From assembly GCF_001522545.3 (NCBI RefSeq), contig NC_031774.1, forward strand, positions 50,187,363-50,251,362: a DNA stretch of 64,000 nucleotides, read 5' to 3'. The DNA is from Parus major (lineage: Eukaryota > Chordata > Aves > Passeriformes > Paridae). A program made the translations under genes and the position numbers. Below the pieces are notes generated by a model, which worked only from the letters and a program-made list of their open reading frames with translations, searched no databases and was not told the origin of the DNA. Every line of letters begins with the position of its first letter. The first letter of the stretch is position 1. Positions 46,285 to 61,200 of the stretch are shown piece by piece.

Positions 46285-49200
46285 CTGGAAGAAGAAGAGA
46301 GACGATGAGCTGTTTGGCTGCACAGAGTCAGATGTGTTTCAACCTTCACATTCCGATCTGATAGCACAGCCATTACCTGAAGTTACTTGTTATTGCTTGT
46401 GAACTTCTGAAGCTCAGCCAAAAGAGATGTACTTAAATGCATTTAGATACTTCTTAGCAGATTTCTGATCTAAGTTTTGCCTCACAGTGCCATAATTTGA
46501 AAGACAATGGATTGCTGCCTTCTATATTTCATTCCAGGGGTGCCCCTACTATTTCATTTCAAGGGTGGTGGGATGTCTACAATGAGATACTTGATCAATT
46601 GCCAAGACAAGTGCACACTATATTTAAAGCCCTGTTTGCCACTCATAATATTCTTCTGTGAGGGTTCTGGGTAAAAGAGAATTATCAGCTGAGAAAATGA
46701 CAGACAGCCTTGCCTACACTTTGTTTTCTACCCTGCATTCTGCTACCATGATGCAAATCCAAGAGATGGGTTCCTCCAGCAAGCAAAGAAAATTGCAGGG
46801 GTGGTCTGTTCTCCTCAGTCTGAAATTAAAAATACTGTGAGATTCATTATTAGGTCACAAGTCTAATAAAATTTAATTCCTGCTATAATTCCCCAAGTCT
46901 TAAGACTGTTGCTGTCAGAGAAACACTGTGCATCATTGGGGTGTTGCTTGTAGTGGGAGTTAGGCCAGAACCAGAGGACAAGAGCTTTCAAAGCTGGCAG
47001 GTTCAGAGAGATTCAAGGGACTGCGAGGATTCCCAAGTTTCCAGTTATTGTTCCTGCTCCAACTAAATGCTTTGGTTTTTGAACACATTTATGAAGCAGC
47101 AGAATCTGTTAACTATATACACTTGCACATAACTGCTTGGGCATGGTTTTATTGCAGCTCCACCTCCTAGACAAACAAAGCTCTAGAATAGAGTGGTTTG
47201 TCTTGCTGGACAGCATGACTTCTCTCTTTAAAAACCCTGCAGAATTTTAAAGCCAGCTACACTGAGCACAGACTTCCAGTGAAGAGAGAAAGGGTTACAC
47301 AGAAATCATCGTGCAGGAAGAGGGTCTCATCACTACCCAAAGTATAATGGTGGAACCTTAACACAGCATTTGACTGTTTGTGAAAAGGTAAGAATTCCAG
47401 TGAAAGTTAAATTATAAGCTAGTATGTCTCCCTGCTAATTACCTCATTAATTCAGCTTCCTAGCAGACACTTCTCTGTGCAATAGGTTGGATAATGTACA
47501 AGAGTCATTAAGATCTTTTACCTCTGTCCCTTACACACTCCTTGTGCTCCTGGCATGGTATGCTGTGCTAGAGATGGAAGATTCAGTTCAGGTCTGACTG
47601 TATTCTGTCTTTCACTGAATACCTCCAACTTCATAATAATTTTCTCTATCCTGCTATAAAGCGTTGGTTTGTACTTCAAAGTAGATAATTTTCAATGGGG
47701 TTCAAACAATATCAGGATTTCTCCTTATAAATATTTTTTAATGAACGGAAGAGAGATGATTTGCAGCTTTCCAAGATCTCTGGAGATGCAGATTTAGTTC
47801 CCCAGGCTCCTTCTGTAACCTCAGTCAGAAATAATTTAGTCTGGGTATTGTATCCTCCCTTTTCCTGGCTGGGTAACTGAAATAGCCAGAGGATGAGGGA
47901 AGACTATTTCAACAGTAAGCTCGCTTGAATGGAGGCTTCTCATGAGGCCTGATGCAAACACAAAGTGGGGGCTCAGATACCCAGCTTCAAAAGCTTCACT
48001 CTAGCTCTGACATAGTCATTATCTACCACACAGTTGCTTAGACCTTCCTTCCTACCTCCATTTCAGAAACTGTGCCTGAATTCTGCCTTTCAACTATAGT
48101 TGAGCCCTCATCTACACTACTCAAGTTCATATGGCAAGTCTACCATTCCCCTCTTCTCCACAGCCCCACGTATTTCTTGCCCTCTGAACCAGACCATGTT
48201 TTCTTAAGTAGTTACATTATTCTGTAGAGCTCTTGACCATGCTATTTTCTCACCACTACAAGAGCCTCAGGAAGTTTTCCCATATCACCCCTTGCAAATG
48301 GAAGTAGAAGGCTAGAGATTCACAGAAACCGATTCAGCTCCTAGGAACAGTGTCTCAGGCTGTGTCCTCTGGCTCCAAAAGCTCCAAAGGAAAAGTAGAA
48401 GTGACAAATTAGTTAAAAATGGCCCAGAGAAGAAGCCAATGAACAGCCTGCCTATGTTCAGCCCAATGGCTTCTGCAAACACGAGCAGGACCTTGTGCAG
48501 GAAGGTAAGCACCACTGGCAAGGTCTCTGGGCAGGTCAGCTGTATGGGATGTACAGAAAATATCGACAGGGGAAGGTGAAACTGCAATAAGGAACAGAGG
48601 AAAGAGAAAATTTAATGAATGCAGTTTGAGGGGGGGCTTCTGAAGGATTTTTATATGGAAAATAAGGAAATTTGTTAGGTACATGCTCTCATCTTGCTAT
48701 CATGTGGCAGGAAAGAGTTTTAAAAGATGTTTCTCTTTTCTAATAGATTTATGCAAAAATTTTCCAGCAAAAACATCTAATTTTTCATTACTTCTTTCAG
48801 CATCTCCATACATATAACAGAATTATCACCTTATCTACCAGGAAAACTGGATAGTGGGAGAGCAGAAAGTAATTGGGGTTTAATGCAGGCTCCCTTTTAA
48901 ATGCAACATCATATGAGGAGCAACTGAGGGAGCTGGGGTTGTTTAGCCTGCAGAAAAGTAGGAGAGAGTGATAAGGTCTCAGGGGAGACCTTATCACTCT
49001 CTACAACTCTGTGAAAGGAGGGTGTAACCAGGTGGGGATCAGCCTCTTCTCCCAAGCAACAGGCCAAGAGAAAAAAGGCCTCAAGCTGCACCAAGGGAGG
49101 TTCAGGTTGGACATCAGAAAGAATTTCTTCACTGAGACTTGTCAAACATCAGAACCATTGCCCAAGGAAGCGGTGGAGTCACCAGCCCTGGAAGTGTTCA

Positions 49201-52200
49201 AGAAATGACTCAACATGACACTTAGTCCTATGGTTTAGTTGATATGGTGGTACTAGATCAAAGTTTGGACTCAATGATCTTGGAGGTCTTTTCCAACCTT
49301 AATGATTCTGTGATATCTGTTAAGTATGGTTGAGAGTGGAAGGGTCATCCTCTGTGTTACATTCTGCTTAATCTACAAAACCTGTAGATGGCAGTTTCCA
49401 GGTGGCAAGTTTTGTGGCCAGATCATAGGTTGTCTTAAAGAGGATGGCACTGTAATCACATGTTCCAAAATCTTGCTCCTCAAGCTCTCCATATATTACA
49501 TTGTAGGTGGTCCATTTTCTTCAACTCCTCCCTGCCTTCTTCCTTACAAATCTCAACTGTAAGTCTTAACTCATTGCTAGTTTATAAATTAAAATTACAC
49601 AAGAACTGCCTGAAATTCAACAGGAGCAAGTGCAGGGTCCTGCACCTGGGGAGGAATAGCCCCAGGCACCAGCACAGGCTGGGGGAAACCTACTGCTCTG
49701 AGGAGAAGGACCTGGGGGTCCTGGTGGACAACAAGCTGTGAGCCAGCAGTGCCATGGGGGCCAGGAAGGACAATGGAATCCTGGAGAGCATTGTAAGCAG
49801 GTTAAGGAAGGTGATCCTGCCCCTCTACTCAGCCCTGGGGAGGCCACACCTGCAGTGCTGTGTCCAATTCTGGGCCCTTCAGTACAAGAGGGATGTGGAG
49901 CTCCTGGAACGAGTCCAGTGAAGGGTGGCAAAAGTTGATCAAGGAACTGGAGCATCTCTCTTCTGAGAAAAGGCTGATGGAGCTGGGCCTGTTCAGCCTC
50001 GACAAAAGACAGCCCAGAGGGAACCTCATCAATATCTGTAAGTATCTGGAGGGTGAGTGTCAAGAGAAAAAATCCAGGCTCTTCTCAGTGCTACTGAGAA
50101 ATAGGACAAGGTACAATGGGCAGAAACTGATGCCCAGGAAGTTCCACCCGAAGATGAGGAAGAACTTTGTTACTTTGCAGTCACCGAGCAGAGGAACAGG
50201 CTGGCCAGAGAGGGTGCAGAGTCTCCCTCAGTGGGGTTATTCAAGAACCATCTGGGCACAATCCTGTGCCATGTGCTCTGGGATGACCCTGTTTGAGCAG
50301 GGAGGCTGAACCTCACCCATTCTGCAACTCTGTTATCATGGAAGGATAACAAGAGATTGCAAAGTTTGCAGGACAATTACAAGTCACTTGGCACCTGGTA
50401 TATTGAGGCTTTTCTTCAAGTAGGTCAAGGTGGCAGGGCAAGAAATCACATCTTTTGAACTGAAACTTTTGTTTCTGTGCTCGTAGAGGACAGTGACAGG
50501 ACTCTACTCCTACTCTTCATATCTGATAGGCACAAAAGTTAAATGCAGCCTAGTGTTTCAGCAAGGCTGTTACACACTCTTTGTCCTAGGGCTATACAGA
50601 AACTAGAGATCCTTCTGACACAAAGCTGCAAAATTACATTAAGAATGCTCAAAGGCTTATTACAAGAAGTTCCCTCTATAGTCCTACATCCCCACCACAG
50701 GATGGTGAGCACTCAAGCTAGCCCTCCTGGCCATCACAGGGTTAATGAAATCTGCAATTCAAAACCAGCACATCTACCATGTTTTCCAGTCTTGTCTGTC
50801 TAATAAATCTGGTTTCATACCATGTCTTTTCCTTTTCCCACAAGCTTAATGAGTAACTAGTTTGCCTCTGGTAACACTGCCTCTTTTATTGCAGCTTCTA
50901 GGAGTAGAATTCCTCCTTCTTCTCCAATCTCCTCTCTCCATAAGTACACTCAATCCTTCAGACAATGAAGAATGGATCTCTTTACTCATTTGGTAAACAA
51001 TGCAATATTTTATATTTGTAAGGCTTTGTTCAAAGACTAATCTAGTCTTATGTCTACAGGGGTTTTTCTTAGAGCAGGTTCTTCATTGCAATGTTAAATT
51101 TCATGGTTTCTTGAGTAATTTCTCATTATTCTAGTGGGACAAGTTCTTACTGCACACCCATGTCACTCATCTTTAATATCCATAAGCTTATGAGCACAGC
51201 CTAATTCTTCCTCTTTCAAATCTGTCACAGTCCTAGGGTAAAGGTCTTTCCAGTGGCAAACACATTACTCAGAACATTCTGAATGACACACCTGTAGCAA
51301 AGGAAAAAGCTGAATTTACTCTCCTGATAAGCAAGCTGAAAAGCCAGTTACCTTCCAAGATTAAGATCCAGTTATTCTCAAATCCTATTTCTCCCCTGAT
51401 CTCAATCTTGCAGGATAGATCTTTAAAAGCAGAGATCTTAACTCCACATTTTACTTGCCAATAATTAAAAATAAAAATAGTCTCACTGAGAGGTCATCCA
51501 TATTACACAATGCACCTAACTATTAGAAGTGTCTAAGAGCCTAAATCTAAAAAAACAGATCTTTGCTGAGTGAAGAATTTGCCAGGAGGTTAAGCAAAGT
51601 AGAGCAAAGTGAGGTTTCTTACCTGCTATGAAGTTCAAGATTTAAAGATCATCAGGGAGAATATGTTTCCTTATCTCTTTTCATCAGAGAGGCAGAGATA
51701 TTTTTTTCTCATTTTGCAGAAAAGAATAACCAATTTGTTTTAATGGTCAAAGAATTTTCTACAGGAATTGTTTTGCCAAATAAAATATTTTTTTAAAATA
51801 GAATTCTTCATAATAAAATTTCTATTTGTAATTGATCACTTGTCAGACTCCAAGTCTTCCACACAGTTCTGTCAGGCAACAGTGATTGACAAAACCTGCT
51901 CTCTCCTCCACCAGCAGGGCAAGTCTCAGTTGCCAGAGAGCAAAACACACGTGAACACAAGCCCATGAAATTGAGCTAATAACTCCATCCTCTTTACACA
52001 GGAGGGCAGACACTTCTAGCTGCTGCACTGCCTCAAGGAATTACTCGGAACTATTTGTGGTGTGGGTGGAGAAGAGCTTTTCAGCTCTCAGTCAGGGCTG
52101 GAGCAACAGTCCCAGCAAGTTCCATTAGTCACTCACCTCCCTTGTGCAGGACACTGAGCTAACCTCCTATTTTCATTGCTGTAATCTAAGTATCTAAGTC

Positions 52201-55200
52201 CATCTAACAAGTTTGAACATTTTAAACTAAAGCTAAGCACATGCACTTCCCCACTGAGCTATCAGGGGTATCAGTGATGGGAGTGCCTCACAGGAGAGCT
52301 TCATATCTGAGTGTGGGCTGCTGTACCAGCTCCTCTGGGTCTCACCAGGAACAGGCAGTGTCTTCAGAACAGAGCTCCAGCAGCAGAGGAGTGAATGAAA
52401 CACAATTGCAGGCTATATAGAGGCTTCCCACACTCCTCTGCACAAGAAAATCTCCCCTTGATTTGAGTCTCCTCTCAGGGAGTGTTTCTGTGACAGAGAA
52501 CGTGAACCTATACAGCAGTGTTTGCCCTGGTATGTCATCACAGAAGTTGCATGTGGAATCAGTAGTGGGTAGGTCACAGCTCCTGAACCTCAGGCTCCTC
52601 AGCTCTACCTCCACCTCATATGGATATTGCAGTAGCAGTTCCCAGTTTTGCATCAGCCCACAGAAAGATGTTTCCTTCCTATTACGTCAGAGAACTCGTA
52701 TGTAGGAGGAATCCTTCGAAGTCACGTACCTCTAACCCTGTGAGCACCTGCTGTGGAACCCTTGTATTAAAACACTCAAGAGCAGCTTACACACCTGGAG
52801 GGAGATTGAAAACCATTCCTAGACACCTGGGCTTTGCAAATTTGATTCCCACAACTGATAAAACATAAACAAAAAGGGGTTTGCCTTTCAAAGGAGGAAA
52901 GCCACAGCACTTTCTCAACGACAGACCAGGCCTCCTCAGTTTCTGTGGGTGGGGCAGAAGAGCTAAAAGGAGTTACAGAGAGTGTGGCTTTATTTTCCAG
53001 TGCTATCTGTGTCAGGCTGGAACATGCCCCCAGAAATTATGTCATCTCAAAAACAGAAGAACTTTCCTTTGATGTTAATCAAGCAATATGGTTAGCAGAT
53101 TGATCATCAGACAAATTTCAAGTAGCAATTGCCACCTGCCTCCCTTTCGATGGGTCTTTAAACTTTCAAAGAGTTGACACTTAGTGGCTGAGGGATGTAA
53201 ATTGAGACATTTAAAGCCTTAATGGAGGATTTTATCATGCAAAATATATTCCTCAAGCCCTCTAAGGATGAGATGTTCTAGTTTGCATCAAACAAACTAA
53301 GTATTACAGCAGTTTGACAGCCATTTCTCTCAATCTCTGGCTTAAAATTAATTAGAAACTGTCTTGGTTTATCACCCCAGGACAGAAACAAAAGGCTGTT
53401 CTCTTTTTTTCTTCTTTTTTTCCCCTTAAATTCATCAATTGCTATGATTTGGAGTGTTTTCCTTGAGACAGTTTAGCAGCTCTCATAAAAATCCAACTCG
53501 CTCATGCTATACTTACCATGGGCAATCTGCATCCAGGAATGCTGGGGAAGTCATGATGCTCCATGTGGTAGCCTACATTGAAGGTGAGCCAGTTCAGAGG
53601 TCCATAATAAGAGTATGTCTCATATCCTTTTAGGAACATGTAGTGTTCTGCTATGAAGTGTCCAGAAATGGGATGAAAACCCAAGCAAAGAATTGTACCT
53701 GCTATTAAGTAAATAACGGGTTTGAGCCCCCACAGGTAGTAAATGATGAGGTCTACAGAAAACTGGACGAGAGCGTTAAGAATTTCCATCCGTGTAATTG
53801 CTTTGGGGTTCACATACAGTGGTCTCAGACTGTAGAACAGAGGCTGGAGGAACAGCCAAAGCAGTTTCCGAAGCGGAGTGCAGAAAAACCAGCCCTCAAA
53901 GTCTGTGGGAATGTCCACATCCAAGCTGTCCCCTCCCAGATACCGGTGATGGTCAATGTGGTATTTCTTGAAGGAGGCAGAATAGGGGATGCCAACGGGC
54001 AGGTTGGCAAAGACTGCGAACCATCGGTTCCACTTGGCCTGCTTGTTCCCAAAGGCCACGTTGTGTGAAATATCATGGATGGCGAGGGTCAGGGAATGGT
54101 TGATGCAACCCCCAAAAGCATAAGCCCAGAAGAAAATCCATTTCCAAGATAAGTCTTTCACCAGGTAGCATGCCAGCAGCTGCATGAAAACCATTGCAGA
54201 TACAATCCACTTTAAATGTGGATCTGGTCCCATCAGAGTCTTGATCTCTGGATACTTTGCTAAAGGGAAAAATGCACAGAAAAACTTGGTTAGATCATAA
54301 TTAGGTAAACACAATCACCACTGTGACTCTCTGTTTTCATCACACTATGTTTGAGGCCCTGGTTTTATAAAATGTTAATTCCAAAGTCGGATTGCCACTA
54401 TGCTAACAGTTTTACTAGTTCCAGCATCACGTCCAATTGTGATTGATACTGCTATATATAGACATATAAAAAAATACCCTGATGGTCTCTGTGGCATCAT
54501 GTGCCTTCCCCACAATGAGTACTGCTTCACACTGATGAGTAGCAATATGCCAAATCCCACAGAACTTAAGCTCTAAGAAACACCTTCTGTCATGTTTTTA
54601 ATGTCCTTTTGTCCATTTTGCTCAGATGTTGTTTTCCATGAAAGGGATACAACTGCCTTCTTTGTAGCCCTTTTCACACTGTTGTTTCAAACACACAAGC
54701 AGAGGAGAGAGCTGAGCAACAGGCTCACCAGGTTTTGCTCTGTGGTTAGATGACAAACACAGCATTTAAAAAAAGATTTCTAATTGAGTGTTTACCAGTG
54801 CTAACAACAGGTACAACTCCTCACACATGGTAACATCTCGGTAAAGTCAGTAATACTATCAGGATTTTGTAAGAAAATTGTACAGAAAATTCTCCTCTGT
54901 TCCCATGTCACATACCAAAAGCAGGCATAAAAGCCACATGGATTATCACACAACAATTTAATGAGGCCTCACAAATAATGCAGTACAGAGTCAGAGAGAC
55001 ATGGGCTAGGCTTGAAAGTCTGATTCATGTCAGGCCAGGACCAACTTACTAATCTTCAGTCCCACCATCCATTCATCTGTCTTTTAAAAAGAAAAAAAAA
55101 TACAGAGTACAGCCAATCCTCTAGGTGCTGTTCACTGATTCACATCTCCTCTGTAAATCCACACTTCTCACTTCCAGTATTAACTTGCACGATTCCTTCT

Positions 55201-58200
55201 GCTGCCTTATGGCTTTTACCCATGTACTGACCTCCCTCCTTTAACCCATACTTTGCATTTTTCAGTAATTGCAGTTTACACAGATATGTGCATAGAGAAG
55301 TCACTCATTCCGAACCTTGAGGTTACACAGTGTCCCTGTGAGTTTCATGGGCCCATTTTATGAATAGAAAAGTAAACATCATCTGACTGCCACAGTATAA
55401 TACCGATACAATAAAACCAGATTACAATGATCTGCATCTATGCAGCTGTGTCTACTATAAACAAAGGCTGGAGACAATACATGTAATTTATGTGACCTTG
55501 AAAGCAGTGGCAGATACTGAGTGCTAGGTGCAGAGAAGGTTTTTTTAGAAATGAACCCTGAAAAGTTTACAGAAATTCAAAGATATGAAGTGCTACTTAA
55601 AGAAGCAGTTGATGTGGTCATGCTCTGCAACCATTCCAGCAACCCTTGAGCCTCTTGGCTTCAACTTCAGCCCCTCTTGACAGAAATTAGAGATTACAAA
55701 GATTAGAGAAGCAGTGTGGAAGATGAGGACAAAGGAGATATACTCAAATCTTGTAAGGACAAGGAGGCCAAGGTCACCATGAGGAGTATTCAGGCAAGAG
55801 AGAGATTTTTGAAGTGCTGGGAAAGCTGTAGTGAAAGTTCATATCTTCCTAAAGTCAGGAATTTTTTTTTACAAAAATCTCCAGAAAGTCCAGTGTTTTT
55901 GTTTTGTTGTTTTGTTCTCTGTTGCTGTTTTCACCATTCTTGAAATTATATGTTTCACACCAATAAAGTTGTTCTCTAGTACCTGAATAGGCACTAAAGT
56001 TTTACACAAAGTGCTGTTTATGCAAAGTTCACTCTAGAGTGTAACAATATAATGACCTGGTCAGAAACAGTTACAGACCTGCAGTTTCATGTAGCTTAAT
56101 CTCTTTTTTAAAGGCATCTGTCCAAAACCCAGAAAATGCTTTAATAAGTCAAGCCACCTCAAATGCTGTCACATCAAGTAGAGACAGGTTACTGCAGTCA
56201 CCAGAAGAGATGAAATGTGAAACAACTAAATGTGTTCCTCAGCCTGGTCAAAGTGAGGCCACATCGACCCCCCACAAAAAAAAACAAACCAAAAAAGACA
56301 TTTTAATGGGATGGGGAAATTGCTTAGAGATGTTTCATACTGTCATTTGAAAATAATGAAAGTTTTGGACCTATTTCTTTCTGTGGCAGCCAACAAGGAC
56401 TGCAGATTCCATTGAAAAGGTCCCAGAGCAGTCACTGCCAAACAGCAGCAACAGTGTGCAGGCAGCAATGCAGGCAGGCTGCACTTATCGCAGGTGACAG
56501 CTATTAAGTAACTTGCCAGGGTTTAATATTAAATTCAACACATGATTAACTCCAACAGTAAATTTTTGCATACTAGTCAAACCACAATACTGTGGCTGTT
56601 TATCATTAATACAGATATAAGCCATGGCATGGAAAAATTTCAAGTTTCTCCTCACAAAGAAACCATGGCTTGGGCAGGGGGTGGTGCTGGTAAGCTCAAT
56701 GGAGGCTGAAAGCTCCACTGGTGGATAGCCTGCCAGAGACCTATTGGTCCAGGAGCACTTCAAATGCAGAATGTTGAATGCTGACCCTTTTCTAACTTGA
56801 AAAACCAAGCACTCTTCTGTGAGACACATTTAATACAAGATAAAGTGATCCTGATGACTGCAATTCATGAATAAAGTGCTGACACAAAGTTGTGGTAACA
56901 CATTTTTCTCATTTTTCCCCTGTGTTCATGCCTTGCAGTTAGCTGAAAGAATGCTAGTAAGGCAAGAGCCTCACTTCTGCTGAAAAGCCTGGACATCCCT
57001 GTAAGGTTGCTGTGACAAGTGTCTGTAGGTGCTATGCAAACCAGGCATCACCCACCTGCATGAAAAAAGGGCAACAGAGACTCAGAGGCACAGAGAGAGG
57101 GCCTGGAAAGCGGAGAAAAAACCCTAATCCCATCATTCATCCCTTCTGTATTGGGGGGGATGGGGGTGGATGAAGGTATGCACACACAGCACAACACTAC
57201 AGTTATGTGGCTGCATGGGACCAAGTTTTGTCCTTTACAGTCCAATGAGAACAGGAGAGACTCGGCTACTCTGGTGCCTACACAGCACATCTTCCAGCCT
57301 CCAGTTCACTGAGGAAGTTTGTAAGCTCAGGCCAGCAGATAGGTTATCCATGTGTGCTGCTTCAAGCTGTCCAGACTGAGCCACTGTCCTGCTGTGAGAG
57401 GGTGGGGACACTGGTGTAGATGTACAGCAGTGCACAAGGATGACATTTTGTCTCCAAGGTCAGCACACTGCCAAAGCAGCACAGGCACTTTAGTACAGTA
57501 GGTAAATGTAGTTACTAACTCTGGCCAGACAGCTCCACAGTCTCTGCTCCACGATGCAAGACAGCATTCCCCACTCTTACAAGTCGGGAGAACAAATGCT
57601 GCAAGTATATTTTCAGAAGGGTTCACAGTTCTGAAACAACCAATTTACTGAATTAAGTTTTCACTCCACTGTTCTACACATCTTTCAAGAGGCAGGTCTC
57701 ACTCACCAAATGCCTAAACTTAGTCAAATTAGTTTGACTCTGTATTTTGTATTTGATGCTTCTGTCTGGAGAGCCAAGAGCACTCACCATAGCCCTGCAG
57801 TGATCCTCAGTTAGGGCTGGAGCAATTGTTCCTGGACAGGCCACTGGCTGCCAGGTCCTGCTGTTCCTCCTCCTCAGGAGACAGCAAATACCTTATTCTG
57901 AACTCTCACTCATCCTCTGTCCTACTGACCCTGTCCCTGAGATAACTCAGACAAGTCCCAGTGATGGCACCAGACACAGTTTCTCATTGATGTGACACCA
58001 CGTACTTCACACTTGCACATTTTGGTACTTTGAAAGTGAGCAAGAGAAGGAGCTGTACACAGTGGCAGTGGTGATGTTTAAAGGAGCAGCAGCCTTGCCC
58101 ATATCCATGAGAAACTAGTAGTAAAAAGATAAGAACTTTAATTTCTTAATTTTCCTTTCTTTTCACCCCAAGTGCAGCATACTGATAGAGTCAAAGTGGA

Positions 58201-61200
58201 CATATTCCTCAGCATAAGTCACTTAGAAGGTTTGTAAAAGGGAAGGAGGGAAAAAAAAAACAACAAACTGTGATGCTGCTGTTCTGGACTACATTCTGTT
58301 GATTATGAGTCCCTGCCAAAACAGGTAAGAGACACCAGACACAGGATGTCAGCTTTACTGCTCCATGTCCTATGCTGGAGCTGGTATTTGTACCAAATAA
58401 ACAAAACAAGACAGCTTACTAACATTATTGTGTTTTGCCTTGTAGCAGCTCAGCTCAAAAACATGCTTATAGAAGCACAGCACAATCAGGTCCTAAGTAA
58501 ATGACACGGATGAGTTGGAGTAAGCCCGGAGGAGGGCTGTGAAAATTGTCAGAGGGCTGGAGCACCTCTCCAATAAGGAAAGGCTGAGAGAGTTGAGAAT
58601 GGAGAATGTTCAGCCTGGAGAGGAAAAGGCTTCAGGGAGACTTTATTGCCTTTCAACATCTAATGGGGGTTTATAGGAATGAGGGGGCCTGGCTGTTTAG
58701 TAGGGCTTGTTGTGATAGATCCCTTGATCTATTATCTTGGTAATGGTTCCAAGCTAAAAGAGGAGACATTAAATCTAGATATAAGGAGGAAAATTCTTAC
58801 AGTGAGGGTGGTGAAACACTATCACAGGTTACCCAGAGAAGGTTGTAGAAGGTTGTAACCCAGAGAGGTTGTAGATGCCCCAGGCTGGTTGAGGCTCTGA
58901 ACAACTTGATCTAGTTGATGATGTACCTGGTACTCAAACCAATTCAAGCAGTGCATGAGTCAAGACACAGGTAGGATATACAGAGGACAATATGCATGAT
59001 GACACCTTCAGGTTTTTCACAGTCTCCTGTGAAAAAGCCCCTCCAGTACACAAAATAATAAGAAATATTTTTGGCCCAGCTCATTAAACTGAAGTTTTAT
59101 ATATATATCCACTGTGAAAGGACAAGCATCTTAATCTTGTATTTGTCACCCACAAGTTTCTAAATAGCTTAGTGCTAGCTGGTCCAAGGGCAGTGGGTCA
59201 CCCAGAACAGGCCACCAGAGGCAAAGTACCACAGTGGTGCCACTCTGCCACTGTCAACAGAGGTGGATGATGTCAGCACATCGCTATGTCAGCAGCTGTG
59301 ACCTGACTGCTTACATTTGTTAATTGGCTAGTTCAGAGTACAGGGATGTAGGAATGCTAGAAAGAGGGCTTCCAGCTCCTTCTGAAACAAAAATCTGAAA
59401 TATGGACTAAGTTGAAGCCTTCAGTTGTACTTAATACATTTCCCACATAAGACCACAAATGCCTAAATCAGTCACTTTCTGCCTATGTGATTTATTTCAA
59501 AGGTGATGCCCACAGGGAATTGGCATGAGCATTGGGACAGCAGCTCTTCTGGGTGCACTCATCAGAGGATGTGCACAATCAGAGGCAGCACTGTGCCCAC
59601 ACACTGCAGGGTAATAGTTTCTTCACCAGAAGCATGTGTACTTCAGAGCTTTGATTTAAGCTAAGGACATAATACATTGCATATTTCTGTAGGTACAATT
59701 TATCAGAATTTTCATAAATATGAGATTTAAAAAGGCAACAGAAGAGACAGCCTGAAGAAATAGTAGATTAATTTCTAAATAAGAGAGCAGAGCTGGAAGT
59801 GATACTTAGATCAGCTAAATGTTGGCTTTTTAATTTTGTTCTACCCCGCCCCATGGGCTAACATATCAGCCTTCCTACAGGATAAAATGCATATAACACA
59901 CTTGCACCATCTCCATTCCAAAATAACTTGCCAAAGAGCTAATTACTAATTACTTAACTATTAAGCATTCTTGGATGTTAGATCATATTCAGTTGTTCCT
60001 GGTCTATCCTGAGCAACATTGATTCAGCTCTCATCCTCTGCAGCAAACAAGTGCTTCCCTAAGGATCCTGCGAGGCAAGACATTTTCTGACCAACTTGCA
60101 GTAATTTTATAGTTAGATCCAGCCTGTGGCACAAATATGATCTCACTCTTCCCATGTCACAACATATTGCTCATTGCTTGCATTTGGGAAATTGTTTGCA
60201 GGTGAAATGACCATACGTTGTATGATTATTGTGTTACCTGCATTTAAGCAATGATTTTTTCATCTCTCAAGAGTGAAAAGCCGTCAACACTTCCCACTGA
60301 GCAAGAGCATAGTTTCTCCAAGTCTTTCAGTCCAAGAAATCCTTACTGACAAAATGTAGAAATCCTATTTCTACTAGATGCCCTCTCTGTGTTATATCTT
60401 CCCCAATAGCATTTTTTGTAACTATACAGAAAGGCTAAGCAGATCTAGATGATAAAACTTTTCCATCAGGAAGGTTTTAACCAGATCTTTCCCTAACAGA
60501 GCTTACTGCAGCATTACACAAATCCCAGTCCTGACACAAGGCACTAACACGCTTTTCATAAACAAGACAGCGAGAGAATAGCAATGAAACAATTCTATTT
60601 CATAAACTGAAAAGCGTGAATAACGTGTTCAGGAACATGTATAACGTGATCAGGGTCGAAGTGCCAGCTTGGCAAGAGATCTCCACTCTAAGTCAGAAGC
60701 AGTTGCACCCAGACAGTACTAAGCACTAGCTACATTTTAATACCTAGATACTACAAAGAGATAAGAGAGAAAGTATCTCCTCTCCCTTGTGCAAAATGTT
60801 GATCTATTTGCTGGTATAATTATAGCCTTCAGGAATCACAGCCCTTATCCAGTGCAACAGTGTCCTGCCACAAAGCCAGTTTCCAGCCAGCCCACTTGAT
60901 AAACACTGCTCATAGCTCTGCAGCTCAACAGGAACAGGTTGCCCAGAGAAGCTGTGGATGGCCCATCCTTGGAAACATTCAAGGACAGGTCAGATGGGGC
61001 TCTGAGCAAACTGAGCTAGCAAAGGATGTCCCTGCGCATGGTTGGGAGACTGGACTCAGGGAATTCTCATTCAGACACAGTCACCAACTACAAAAGTCTT
61101 ACAGACACCTGGGCTACTAACTCTTAAGCCAGGACAAACAACTTTGTGATGATGAAAAAAACAACTTTTTTTTTTACCTGTCAGATGCCCTATAGGAACA

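Larger units (their letters stand above)
46285..53516 (-). other. DEGS2: DEGS2 intron 2
   Basis: A 7.2-kb GT-AG intron holding two CR1 copies (48900-49316 and 49600-50341), both antisense to DEGS2. No other gene is recognised in it. Confidence 0.9.

Noticed and set aside
49460..50309. Open frames of 93 and 149 codons as a possible host gene
   Set aside because: Their translations are the CR1 reverse-transcriptase C-terminus with stops and frame changes; a dead retroposon copy.
59205..59225. Possible CTCF-like motif (ggccaccagaggcaaag)
   Set aside because: Only part of the consensus is present, and a single partial match is expected by chance in 64 kb.
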